From Lewinellaceae bacterium (GTDB lineage Bacteria > Bacteroidota > Bacteroidia > Chitinophagales > Saprospiraceae), in NCBI GenBank assembly GCA_016710765.1, contig JADJUJ010000001.1, forward strand, positions 248,001 to 312,000: a stretch of DNA of 64,000 bases. Reading direction: 5' to 3'. Below, piece by piece: positions 19,969 to 29,072 of the stretch (positions are counted from its first letter, which is position 1; the number at the start of each line of letters is the position of its first letter). A program made the translations under genes and the position numbers. The notes below the pieces were generated by a model. The model was given only the letters and a program-made list of their open reading frames with translations, did no database searches and was not told the DNA's origin.

Positions 19969-20664
19969 TCATTCACAATACGCATGCTCAAACAACGCTT
20001 CTGTCTCCAAACAAAAAGCCAACAAGCGTCCCAATCCCGGTCGAGCCTGGTCACGGCGCATGGCATATACACAACCGTTGTCGAGGCAAAGGTATTGCTG
20101 CTCGTCCAACAGGGCATGTTGCAACAAAATCGTATCCATGGCTTCCGGGGTGTGCCCATGCAACACGATCCGATCGCCCAACCAGGCGTAATTGATGTCC
20201 TTGTACCAGTTTCGCGCCCGCATGAGCACCTCGGGCTCTTCCAGCGGCGCGATGCTGTTCATGTCGATGCCACCGTGGACACAGATGTAAGGACCTATTT
20301 CATACGCAAACAAGGTTTTTTCAAAAAATGAAATGTATGGCTCAGGAATGTCAATGGGGTGATCCACACCAAAACTCTGCAGGGCCTCTTCGCCGCCACT
20401 GATTGTCCAGCGGTTCAACCAGGTAGGATCTGTTCTGCTGTTGAGCAGCAATTGTTCGTGGTTTCCACGCAGGCAAATGGTTCGGACACCCCTTTCCTGA
20501 AGGCTGAAAATCGTATCAATTACACCCCGCGAGTCCGGTCCGCGATCTATGTAATCACCCAGAAAAATCAGAATATCCCCTTTTACCAGTGACAACTGGC
20601 GCAGCAAGGCCTGAAGTGTCCTATTGCAACCATGAATATCCCCTATGGCATACGATCGGCTCAT
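19969..20664 (-). CDS. PPP-family metallophosphoesterase (Ser/Thr phosphatase or Ap4A-hydrolase-like)
   Basis: The 231-residue cytosolic enzyme has the complete PPP-family metal site: GDIHGC (~8), GDYIDRG (~36), GNHEQ (~67), VHGG (~129) and HGHTP (~170). These bind two metal ions and hydrolyse phosphoesters; substrates in this subfamily include phosphoproteins and diadenosine tetraphosphate, and the sequence does not decide between them. It overlaps the TPR lipoprotein gene by 4 bp (ATGA), indicating coupling. Frame intact. Confidence 0.9.
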   Translation of the reverse strand: MSRSYAIGDIHGCNRTLQALLRQLSLVKGDILIFLGDYIDRGPDSRGVIDTIFSLQERGVRTICLRGNHEQLLLNSRTDPTWLNRWTISGGEEALQSFGVDHPIDIPEPYISFFEKTLFAYEIGPYICVHGGIDMNSIAPLEEPEVLMRARNWYKDINYAWLGDRIVLHGHTPEAMDTILLQHALLDEQQYLCLDNGCVYAMRRDQARPGLGRLLAFCLETEALFEHAYCE

Positions 20665-21683
20665 TTGCGCAATTTCCGTACCCGCTCCAGCGCAGTTGCA
20701 GCCTCCTGGAAATCGGGCGACATCTTAGCAGCCTTGTTGTAGTTGTTAAATGCCTCCTCAATGTTGCCTTCCAGCTCGCCGACCACCCCGCGGTAATAAT
20801 AGGCCATCACAAACAGCGGATCGGTTTTGATCGCAATGTCAAAATTATCCCGGGCGAGGCGTAGGGAATCCTGGTCGAGATAGATCATTCCCATGTCAAA
20901 ATAGGCATTGGAATAATCCGGGTTGCGCTTTATAATGTCGCGGTAAATCTGAAAAGCCTGGTCAAATTCGCCCCTGCGTTTGTGGTAAATGCCTTTATAC
21001 TCCCGGGCTTCCAGGTCGGTGCTGTCCAGTCGCAATACGTTGTCAAAGCACTGCAAAGCCTTGGGATTGTTTTTGCTACTGTAGATTTTCCCCAAAAACA
21101 GCCAGGCATCGCCATGGCTGGCATCAAACTGCGTACATTTTTGCAGCGCCACCAGCGCCCGGGTGGTATCGCCCATGTCCAGCGCTACCCGGCCAGTCAT
21201 GAAAAAGGCTTCGGCATTCTGCGGGTCTTGTTTCAAAATCTTATCAATAGTAGCCAGTGCTTCGCCGTGCTGAAGGACAATCAGGTAAAACTCACTGAGT
21301 TTTAACAACGTGGAAATTCGGTTGGGCCAGCGCTCGGAAGCCAGTTTCAGCACTTCTATGGCGCGCTTAGAGTCGTTGGGCCGGCCGTAATCCAGGAAAA
21401 CATCCGATAACAAGTGGTAATACATCGGTTGCATGGAATCGATCGAAATGGCCAGGTTCAAATCGGCCAGTGCCTCATCATAACCTTCCTTGTCGTAGTA
21501 CAACCTCGCCCGCTCATACAGCAGGGTATCGTTGTTCGGATTTTGTTCGATCAGCTTGGTGATTGCCGTGAGCTCCTCATCCGGTTGATGAATGGGCGCC
21601 TGAACAGGTTTTGGATCGTTTTTACAGGAAAACAAGAAGGTTAGTACTGGAAAAACCAGCAAGAGTAAGCGAAATCGTGGCAT
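20661..21683 (-). CDS. TPR-repeat lipoprotein
   Basis: The chosen start (MPRFRLLLL, ATG at 21681-21683) gives 340 residues with a lipoprotein signal peptide and lipobox TFLFSC (Cys ~19). An upstream in-frame ATG at 21707 lies only 8 bases from the TAATTTTG promoter and is unlikely. Seven or more TPR units follow, for example ALADLNLAISIDSMQPMYY, AFQIYRDIIKRNPDYSNAY and AFNNYNKAAKMSPDFQEA. Probably an outer-membrane or periplasmic scaffold. First gene of a two-gene operon with the PPP phosphatase. Confidence 0.85.
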   Translation of the reverse strand: MPRFRLLLLVFPVLTFLFSCKNDPKPVQAPIHQPDEELTAITKLIEQNPNNDTLLYERARLYYDKEGYDEALADLNLAISIDSMQPMYYHLLSDVFLDYGRPNDSKRAIEVLKLASERWPNRISTLLKLSEFYLIVLQHGEALATIDKILKQDPQNAEAFFMTGRVALDMGDTTRALVALQKCTQFDASHGDAWLFLGKIYSSKNNPKALQCFDNVLRLDSTDLEAREYKGIYHKRRGEFDQAFQIYRDIIKRNPDYSNAYFDMGMIYLDQDSLRLARDNFDIAIKTDPLFVMAYYYRGVVGELEGNIEEAFNNYNKAAKMSPDFQEAATALERVRKLRK

Positions 21684-21714
21684 AAGTAGTATTTGTTTTG
21701 CACCCATGAAGCGG

Positions 21715-21722
21715 CAAAATTA
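21715..21722 (-). promoter_or_regulatory. Probable -7 promoter element (TAATTTTG) for the TPR lipoprotein operon
   Basis: Minus-strand TAATTTTG matches TAnnTTTG, ~32 bases before the ATG at 21683, and supports that start over the one at 21707. Confidence 0.5.
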
Positions 21723-21888
21723 ATCGCTTTGGTTTCAGTAAGAGGCGATAATTTCGCAGCCGGGCACCACTATATAAACTTAAACGATGTTTTTTTGTTT
21801 AAAAATGCCTGATTATCAACTTTTTAATAAATAAAACCCCCGCTGCGGTTTAGTCCGCTATTGAGCCAACGGGCCGGAAATAAACGCT

Positions 21889-22656
21889 ATGGAACTGTAC
21901 GCACGCGAATTTGGTCAGGGAAACCCTGTCATTATCCTTCACGGACTGTTCGGATTCTCCGATAATTGGCAAACCATTGCCAAAAGCCTTTCCGAGCACC
22001 ATCTCGTGGTTACTCCCGACCTGCGCAACCATGGCCGTTCTTTCCACGACGACACCCACAACTACCCCGTAATGGCAGAAGACATCAGGGCTTTCATGGA
22101 GCAGCACTGGATGTTTTCGGCAGCCCTGATTGGCCACTCGATGGGTGGAAAAGTGGCCATGCAACTGGCCCTCGAACACCCTGATATGGTGGAGCGCCTG
22201 GTGGTGGTAGACATTGCGCCCGGACAGGCCGACGACAACCACTCTGGTATTTTTAAAGCCCTGCTGGACCTTGATTTGGGCCAAATTACGACGCGACAGG
22301 AAGCGTAAGCAGCGCTTTTAAAAGCTGTTCCCGACCTGGGTACCCGACAATTTCTGCTCAAAAACATCACCCGTAACGCCAAAGGTGGTTTCCACTGGAA
22401 AATGAACCTCCCCGTGTTATGGCAACATTTTCAGGATATCCTGGCTGCAGTATGCCCCCCGACGGGTGGCATTTACGACAAGCCTGCACTTTTTATCCGC
22501 GGCAGCCGTTCCAATTATATTCAGGAAGAGGACCACGCCCTCATCCACGAACTTTTCCCTCAGGCACAAATTGTGACCATTCAGGATGCCGGGCACTGGG
22601 TGCATGCCGACCAGCCCAAGGCACTTTTGCAACTGTTGAAAGATTTTTTGGGCTAA
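21889..22656 (+). CDS. Alpha/beta hydrolase (YbfF-type esterase) with an in-frame TAA at 22306-22308
   Basis: The two halves are in the same frame. The first has the oxyanion segment LHGLFGFSDNW (~19) and nucleophile elbow GHSMGGKVA (~83). The second has LFIRGSRSNYI and the catalytic His in DAGHWVHAD. Between them the codon after QEA is TAA, whereas the family has an acidic residue here (EADxAL). A single base change would restore a 255-residue esterase. Members hydrolyse short acyl esters or thioesters in the cytosol. Unlike most breaks in this window this is not a homopolymer indel. Confidence 0.85.
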
Positions 22657-22768
22657 ATACCCATTATTAATTGCCTGGTAAACGTTAAAGCATGAAGTTT
22701 GCAAAGCCAAACGGCACGCTTCGTCGTAAAAACCAGAATATTTTCCATCAAGCAACCATTTTTGTACA

Positions 22769-24397
22769 ATGCTACACAAGAAATACGTCATCATCATTTG
22801 TCTGCTCGCTTCGGGGCTTTTTGCCTTCAAGGGCTTTGACGACAACAAATATTTTGAAATTGCCAAAAACCTGGAGATTTTCACCAACGCCTACAAGGAA
22901 ATCAACTACGGCTATGTAGATGAACTCGATCCGGGCCGCCTGATGCGCTCCGGGCTCGACGCCATGCTCATGGGGCTGGACCCATTCACGAATTACATCT
23001 CCGAAACGGATATTGAAGGCTACCGTTACTTGTCGGATGGCAAATACAACGGACTTGGTGCTGCAGGAAAAGTGATTGGCGACTATGTCGTCATTGCAGA
23101 AATTTACGAAAACAGTCCGGCACACAAGGCTGGCATCAAGGTGGGCGACGCCATCTTGTCCATCGACGGGCAAAGCGCCAAGGGAAAAACGGAAGGCGAA
23201 GTACAGTCCTTCCTGCGCGGATTTCCCGGCACCCAGGCCGAACTGCTGATTCGCCGCCCAGGCACCTCCAAAGACCTGCGCATTACCCTCACCCGCGCAG
23301 AAGTAGACATGCCCAATGTTCCACACTCCGGACTGGTAGCCGACGGTATCGGCTACATCAACCTTAGCATTTTCAGTCAGGATGCCGGCGCCAATGTTGC
23401 CGAAGCCCTCCGCAACCTGAAAACAAAGAACCCTAACCTCAAAGGCGTTATCCTCGACCTCCGCGACAACGGCGGTGGTTTGCTGGTAGAAGGTGTGAAC
23501 GTGACCAACGTTTTTGTGCCGGGCAATGAATTCATTGTCAGCACAAAAGGCAAAGTACCGGAGTGGAACCGCGAGTTCCGTACCCAGAAGCAACCCGTCG
23601 ACCCCGAAATTCCCGTGGCGGTGCTCATCAACAAAATGAGCGCTTCTGCCAGTGAAATCGTTTGTGGATCCCTGCAGGACCTCGACCGCGGGGTGCTGCT
23701 GGGCCAGCGCAGCTACGGAAAGGGACTGGTGCAAAACACCAAAGACCTCGGCTACAACGCCAAAATAAAACTCACTACCGCCAAATATTATATCCCCTCC
23801 GGGCGCTGTATTCAGGCTGTTCAGTACAAAAACGGTGTACCCGTAGAAATCCCCGATGCACAGCGCGCACCCTTTAAAACAAAAGGCGGCCGCACCGTGC
23901 TCGATGGCGGTGGCATTAAGCCGGATATCCTGCTGCCCACCGACAGCGCTTCAACCTACGTGAATGCCTTGCTGGACCAGAATGTGATCTTTGACTATGT
24001 GACCGACTGGGCCATCGCACACCCTACCATCGACTCCATCGAAACCTTTGATTTTACCGATTGGGATGCCTTCACGCAATTCCTGAGCCAGCGCAACTTC
24101 AGCTACGAAAGCAAATCGGAGCATAAACTGGCTGAACTCCGCAAAATGGCAGACAAGGAGCAGTTTGGCCTGGACGCCGACCTCAAAGCCCTGGAAAGTA
24201 AAATTCAGGCGGAAAAGAAAAGCGACCTGACGCGCAACAAAGCCCGGATCATCCACGAAATCGAACAGGAGATCGTGGGCCGGTATTTTTTCCAGCGCGG
24301 AAAAGTGCGCAAAAAACTCAAAAATGACCCCGAGGTTCAGGCCGCTGTTCAACTGCTCAACGACCCGGTACGGTACAAAAGCTTGCTCAATCAATAA
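22769..24397 (+). CDS. S41-family C-terminal processing peptidase
   Basis: A 542-residue carboxy-terminal protease. It has an N-terminal signal or anchor (~5-20), a PDZ domain (~95-175, with NSPAHKAGIKVGDAILSIDG) and the S41 core: LRDNGGGL (231-238), SASASE (291-296) carrying the nucleophilic Ser, and YGKG with the general-base Lys (~318). A C-terminal helical region extends beyond the core. Such enzymes trim or degrade periplasmic proteins. Monocistronic here; frame intact. The MLHKKY start is the only reasonable one. Confidence 0.94.
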   Translation: MLHKKYVIIICLLASGLFAFKGFDDNKYFEIAKNLEIFTNAYKEINYGYVDELDPGRLMRSGLDAMLMGLDPFTNYISETDIEGYRYLSDGKYNGLGAAGKVIGDYVVIAEIYENSPAHKAGIKVGDAILSIDGQSAKGKTEGEVQSFLRGFPGTQAELLIRRPGTSKDLRITLTRAEVDMPNVPHSGLVADGIGYINLSIFSQDAGANVAEALRNLKTKNPNLKGVILDLRDNGGGLLVEGVNVTNVFVPGNEFIVSTKGKVPEWNREFRTQKQPVDPEIPVAVLINKMSASASEIVCGSLQDLDRGVLLGQRSYGKGLVQNTKDLGYNAKIKLTTAKYYIPSGRCIQAVQYKNGVPVEIPDAQRAPFKTKGGRTVLDGGGIKPDILLPTDSASTYVNALLDQNVIFDYVTDWAIAHPTIDSIETFDFTDWDAFTQFLSQRNFSYESKSEHKLAELRKMADKEQFGLDADLKALESKIQAEKKSDLTRNKARIIHEIEQEIVGRYFFQRGKVRKKLKNDPEVQAAVQLLNDPVRYKSLLNQ

Positions 24398-24449
24398 CCC
24401 GAACTTGTTAAGATTGTCTAAAAATCAAGCATCATTACTTTTTTTGATT

Positions 24450-24457
24450 TACTTTTG
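24450..24457 (+). promoter_or_regulatory. Probable -7 promoter element (TACTTTTG) for the Cys-rich secreted protein
   Basis: TACTTTTG matches TAnnTTTG, ~45 bases before the ATG at 24502. No convincing -33 element. Confidence 0.5.
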
Positions 24458-24501
24458 TAAGCTGAAATCTTATACACCACAATAAAATTGAATTTCCCGT
24501 T

Positions 24502-24932
24502 ATGAAAAAGTACTTTTCCTCCTTTCGTTCCTCTTTGCCATGGGCACTGCTACTGTTAATGCACAGTCCTGTCACGGTGCTGCTGCTGCCGGCAAATCTT
24601 GCTGCGCCAGCAAAGCCTCTGCTGCTGCCACTTCCGATGCAACCATCGAAAAACGCATGAACGAAGATGGCTCTATGGCCTATGTTCGCAAAGAAGCCGA
24701 CACTCAGGGCAATGTAAAATTCGTTAGCGTTCAGTTCGACGAAAAATCCAATACCTTCGTAAACGTTGCTCCTGCTACCGCTTCCGCTAACGCAACACCA
24801 GTTGCTACGGAAGGTATGACCAAGAAAAGCTGCGCTGCAATGTCTTCCGGTAAAGCCTGCTGCGCCGACAAAGCCAAAGAAGGCAAAGCTTGCTGCGCTG
24901 GCAAAGCCAAAGCAGCTGCTGACCAGAAATAA
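24502..24932 (+). CDS. Small secreted Cys/Ala/Lys-rich protein, frameshift at the second codon
   Basis: From ATG 24502, adding one A to the A5 run gives MKKVLFLLSFLFAMGTATV and cleavage near VNAQ, a perfect signal peptide fused to the long frame that otherwise starts at 24540. The ~143-residue product has an N-terminal Cys cluster (SCHG, KSCCASK) and a C-terminal one (KKSCAAM, KACCADK, KACCAGK) around a middle domain (RMNEDGSMAYVRKEAD). The repeated CC pairs suggest metal binding or disulfide cross-linking outside the cytoplasm. No family recognised. Own promoter and strong terminator; probably well expressed. Confidence 0.7.
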
Positions 24933-24947
24933 TTGGTTTTCTCCAGT

Positions 24948-24986
24948 AAAAAAGCCGTTCGGGAATTTCCTGAACGGCTTTTTTTA
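24948..24986 (+). terminator. Rho-independent terminator
   Basis: A6 then GCCGTTC (24954-24960) pairs with GAACGGC (24972-24978), followed by T7 (24979-24985). It ends the Cys-rich protein transcript. Confidence 0.9.
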
Positions 24987-25063
24987 TGCCCGCGACCGAA
25001 AGCACAGTAATCCCTATCTTTACACGCCGACACTTCATAAACAACACTCGTTTGCCATTTCAA

Positions 25064-26042
25064 ATGTCTACACTCCAGCAACTGCTCGAAAAAATAAACG
25101 CCTACGCACAGGAACACACTTTCCCGAAAACGCCGGCCAACCTTTACGAACCCTGCGATTACATGCTGGCCCTGGGCGGAAAACGACTGCGCCCCGCCAT
25201 GGTGCTCATGGCCTACGAGTTGTACCGCGACGATCCGGACCCCGCCCTGCCTGTGGCCTGGGCCGTGGAGCTGTTTCACAACTTTTCGCTGATCCACGAT
25301 GACATCATGGATGCAGCGCCGTTGCGCCGCGGAAAAAGCAACGGTACATACCAAATGGGACACCACCACCGGCATCCTCAGCGGCGATGTCATGCTCATC
25401 TATGCTTATCATTCGCTGACGCAAACCAACAACACCGCTGCCTTACCCGCCCTCATCCGAACTTTCAACCGCGTTGCCACAGGCGTCTGTGAAGGCCAAC
25501 AGATGGACATAGATTTTGAAAAACGCAGCGATGTCAGTATTCCCGAGTACATCCACATGATAGAACTGAAAACCGCCGTATTGCTGGGCGGTGCACTTGA
25601 AATGGGTGCCCTCTGTGCCGGCGCAACGCAAGCAGATGCCAGCAAGCTCTACGAATTTGGCCGGCTTGCCGGTATTGCATTCCAGATCCAGGACGACCTG
25701 CTGGACAGCTACGGCGACCCTGAAAAGTTTGGCAAACAAGTTGGCGGTGATATTTTGCAAAACAAAAAAACCCTGCTGGTGCTCAAAACACTGGCGGCGG
25801 CTAGCCCCAACGACCAGCAGGCACTGCTGCATTGGATGGGTAAAAATGACGGCGATCCCGACCAAAAAATCGCTGCGGTAAAAGCCATTTTCGATCGCAA
25901 TAACATACCCGAACTTATGGCGCAGGAAAAACAGGCGTACAAAACCGAAGCCTTCCAAAACCTGGACGCCATTGCGGTGCCCGACAGCCGAAAAGCAGCC
26001 CTGAGAAGCGTCGTGGAGGACTTATTGGAAAGAGACGTGTAA
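25064..26042 (+). CDS. Polyprenyl (geranylgeranyl/farnesyl-type) diphosphate synthase, one frameshift
   Basis: Class I trans-isoprenyl diphosphate synthase, condensing IPP with allylic diphosphates. The ATG at 25064 (MSTLQQLLEK) is followed by GGKRLRPAM (~44-52) and the first Asp-rich motif DDIMD. The frame breaks in the A5 run at ~25337; removing one A gives RRGKATVHTKWDTTTGILSGDV and joins the second part. That part has the second Asp-rich motif FQIQDDLLD and GGDILQNKKT. The restored length is ~325 residues, as expected. Product chain length cannot be decided by eye. Confidence 0.92.
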
Positions 26043-26104
26043 AACCGGGTGTTGGGCCTTCACATCGGAAATTGTAAATTGGATATCGGAAATTAACCAT
26101 TGCC

Positions 26105-28351
26105 CTACTTCAACACTTCCTTCAACAACCGCAGGTTCGCCTGGTTTTGCGGCAAATAAAACGAACGTTGAATATCCTGCTTTTCCCGTTGGCTCAAGTG
26201 CAAACTCAGCGAAGCCTCGTTTTGCTTTTTGGCAGGATGATAAATAAAGCGAATCAGCTGCAGTCGGTTTTTTCCAGCAGATCATCTAGTAGTGCCAGCG
26301 TATTGTCCTGATCGTAATCTTGCATGGCCGTTAGGTTGGCTGCCACACTGAAAGGGGTAAGCATATTGCTGATGATGCCTTTCGTATCGCTTTCTTCGAT
26401 GGGATCTATTTTTTCCCAACAACGGATTTGCAGTACCACCACGCCGCCCGTATTTTCTGTTATCCAGTCGCGGAAGACGTGAATAAAACGCGCAGCGGTC
26501 ATGATGCCGTAATTATCGCGGAAGCCCGCATCCATCACCTCAATGGCTGGCCGGGTAGGCATCCAGGCATTGGGCAAAATGATGGGGTAAGTGGCATTCA
26601 TGCGCAAGGCGGTGGAAAAAGCCAGGCTGTCGGCTTCCTGCCCAGCAAAAAGCCGTCGAAAATCTACCCCGTCCACTTCCGGGTGCAGGGAATACCGGCC
26701 ATCGTCGGGAGGCTTCATCAAATACGAAACACCTTGCGGACTGATCAGCATCCTCCGGGCATCGTTCACGACGAGTGGCGACATGATCATCATCGGGATG
26801 ATGGATTGTTGTTCCGGGTATCTGTACTCCGACAAGCGTTTGCCCAGCATACCCAAACAGTTTTCGTTCAGGCTGCCGCTCAAAAAGGTATCCGCGGTCT
26901 TTGCGGTAGCTGAAACTCCCGGAACGAAAGGTCCGTAAGGGATAGAACAGATCGTTTGCAATGATGGCAAAACACACCGGATTAAGCAAGTCCTTCCCCA
27001 TATCATCGAGGTAAGTGGAGTCGTGCACCGAAATATCTTCGCCCATTTGCTGCCGCAAATATATTTCCCGCAGAAAGCCCGCGCCCAACATGCCCCCGGA
27101 AGCCCCGCTGATGAGCATGGATTGCCGCAGCAAACTGCCGTCGGTTTCCTTATCGGCCTGCTGTAAGGTTTGGAGGGTCCACAGCGCCGAGCGCATCCCT
27201 CCGCCATTGACGCATAGAAATACCATCTTGGGGCGCTCCACCCCGGCAGCCTGGTTTTTGCGCAGCCAGTTGTTCAAAATTTTTAGCGTAGCGGCTTTGT
27301 CCTGATCCATATTGGCATGGCCTGCCATGGAATCGAGCTCCGGATAGGTGTAGACCGCCCTTTTTTCCACCGTATAATCCAGCCCATACGCGCGGTTGCG
27401 ATAGTTGAGAAACCCAAGCCCTGTGCTGAAATTGACCATCACCAACAAGAAGATAAAAACCAGCGTGCTCCAGTGGCGGAACCAAAAAAACACCGCACCC
27501 GTAATCGACATGGCGATGCTACCCAGGATAAAAATGGTGGCTCCCGCCGGTATACGCGCCCAGTCGTAGTCCATAAAAAGCCCCAGCACAATCAGAAAAA
27601 CCATCGCCAGTACTTGCACCAGCGCAGCATTAAAGTGGTTTTGGCGAAACACCCTCCCCAGCATTTCCTGGTTGTAATGGGCCACACTCCGCACTGGCCG
27701 CACCCGAAGCCGCTCGTTGAGGTAAGTATCCACCCGCCAGCGCGTAGCGCCGCGCAGGATCTCGTACATGGTGGGTAGCCGGTAGCCCGGCGCTAAAATC
27801 CTGCCGCCAGGCTTGGGCCGAAAACTACCGTGTTTCAGGAAAGCGCCAATGTCTTTGTTGGTAAAATGCAGGTACGCCGCCAAACTCAGGATAAAAACCG
27901 CAGCGCCCGCCAAAAAACCCGCAGCATTGCGTACGATGGACAGGGTGCTCCGCAATTCATCGTGCCACTCCAACCAGGAGGTAGCAATAAGGTAGGTTGT
28001 GAGGAAAGCCAGCGGAATCAGACTGTTGTTAAGGCTGTATTTGGTGAAGGGCGCCTGAAGGGTAGCCAAAAAAGGGAAACGATCGGCACTCAGCAAGTAA
28101 GTGGTAAGGTTCCAGATCATGAAAAAGGAACCGAATGCCAGGCCGGTTATGAAAAAACTCCAGAAGTCAACCCGCCCGTGGTATTCCGGCAACAACAACA
28201 AATAGTTCATGCCAAAAAAACGCCCGATAGCGCCCGTCATGAACAAAGTCAAGAGCACCCACACCATTACCATCACCAAATGGCTTCTGAAATGCAGCGC
28301 CAACAACCGGATGGGAAATGCGTAATATAATTGCCGGAGCTTTATCATCAA
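26105..28351 (-). CDS. Membrane-embedded patatin-like phospholipase, two frameshifts
   Basis: Start at 28351. The N-terminal ~320 residues hold about seven transmembrane helices (for example LVMVMVWVLLTLFMTGAI and WSTLVFIFLLVMVNF). The C-terminal half is a patatin domain: oxyanion loop NGGGMRSALW, nucleophile elbow SGASGGM, and catalytic Asp in VMDAGFRDNYG. The frame shifts at ~26885 (T5/A5 run) and again at ~26270 (A6 run). Correcting the second continues RLQLIRFIYHPAKK to a TAG at 26105-26107, giving ~748 residues. Likely a lipid acyl hydrolase or acyltransferase with its active domain on one membrane face. Confidence 0.85.
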
Positions 28352-28392
28352 TTGTCTGCATTGGGGCTAAAAACAAAGGGCTAAACCCCAAC

Positions 28393-28923
28393 TTAATCCC
28401 CCCAACCGGGCTCATCGTGGTCTGCCATTTTGGGTTGCTTCCGGACGATGCCCAGTTCCAACTCTTTCTGGCAGGTCCCGCAAGTGCCGTACAGGTTGAG
28501 CGAGTGGTGCGTAATTTCAAAATTCAACAACTCCCCCACCATGGTTTTTATTTGCTGTACCCGGGGATCGCAAAACTCCACCACCTTGCCGCAGTTGGCA
28601 CAAATTACATGGTCGTGCTGTTTATAACCGTACGACTTTTCGTACTGTGCCAGATTTTTACCAAACTGATGCTTCTTCACCAGGTCGCAACTCACCAGCA
28701 ACTCCAGGGTATTGTACACCGTCGCCCGGCTGACGCGGTAATTACGGTTCTTCATGTGGATGTACAGCGCCTCCGCATCGAAATGGTCGCTGCGCTTGTA
28801 AATCTCCTCCAGAATGGCAAAGCGCTCCGGGGTTTTCCGCAAGCCGTGGCTTTCCAGATGACCAGAAAAAATATTGAGTACCTGTCGTATGATATCGGCT
28901 TCTCTACTAACTGCAGCGTCCAT
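28393..28923 (-). CDS. Fur-family transcriptional regulator (Fur/PerR type)
   Basis: The 176-residue protein has a winged helix at ~25-95 (HGLRKTPERFAILEEIY, YRVSRATVYNTLELL) and a dimerisation domain with two CxxC zinc motifs (CANCG ~109, CGTCQ ~148) plus a His-rich KQHDHVIC metal site. These regulators sense Fe2+, Zn2+ or peroxide; the exact metal cannot be assigned. The C-terminal tail after CGTCQ is longer than in E. coli Fur. A TATCTTTG promoter lies at 28942-28949 within an AT-rich stretch (TCTAATTTATTA) that could hold an autoregulatory site. Confidence 0.92.
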   Translation of the reverse strand: MDAAVSREADIIRQVLNIFSGHLESHGLRKTPERFAILEEIYKRSDHFDAEALYIHMKNRNYRVSRATVYNTLELLVSCDLVKKHQFGKNLAQYEKSYGYKQHDHVICANCGKVVEFCDPRVQQIKTMVGELLNFEITHHSLNLYGTCGTCQKELELGIVRKQPKMADHDEPGWGD

Positions 28924-28941
28924 AATCTAATATTCTGTTGG

Positions 28942-28949
28942 CAAAGATA
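28942..28949 (-). promoter_or_regulatory. Probable -7 promoter element (TATCTTTG) for the Fur-family gene
   Basis: Minus-strand TATCTTTG, ~20 bases before the ATG, matches TAnnTTTG. Flanking TAAT-rich sequence on both sides may be a Fur/Per-type operator, not proven. Confidence 0.5.
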
Positions 28950-28998
28950 ATAAATTAGAACAGCGGGGGAAGGGTATTTGTTGGTCGATTCGGGACCT

Positions 28999-29042
28999 AA
29001 AAAACGAGCGACCCGCCTTTGCCGGGGCAAAAACGGGTCGCT
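28999..29042 (-). terminator. Rho-independent terminator for aconitase
   Basis: AGCGACCCG (29007-29015) pairs with CGGGTCGCT (29034-29042). In the minus direction the stem is followed by CG and T6 (A6 at 28999-29004). It lies 31 bases past the aconitase stop. Confidence 0.85.
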
Positions 29043-29072
29043 AAATCATGTTATCAACAGCGTGATGCCGAA

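Noticed and set aside
22772..23734. 320-codon minus-strand open frame opposite the S41 protease
   Set aside because: Antisense shadow of a clear protease gene.
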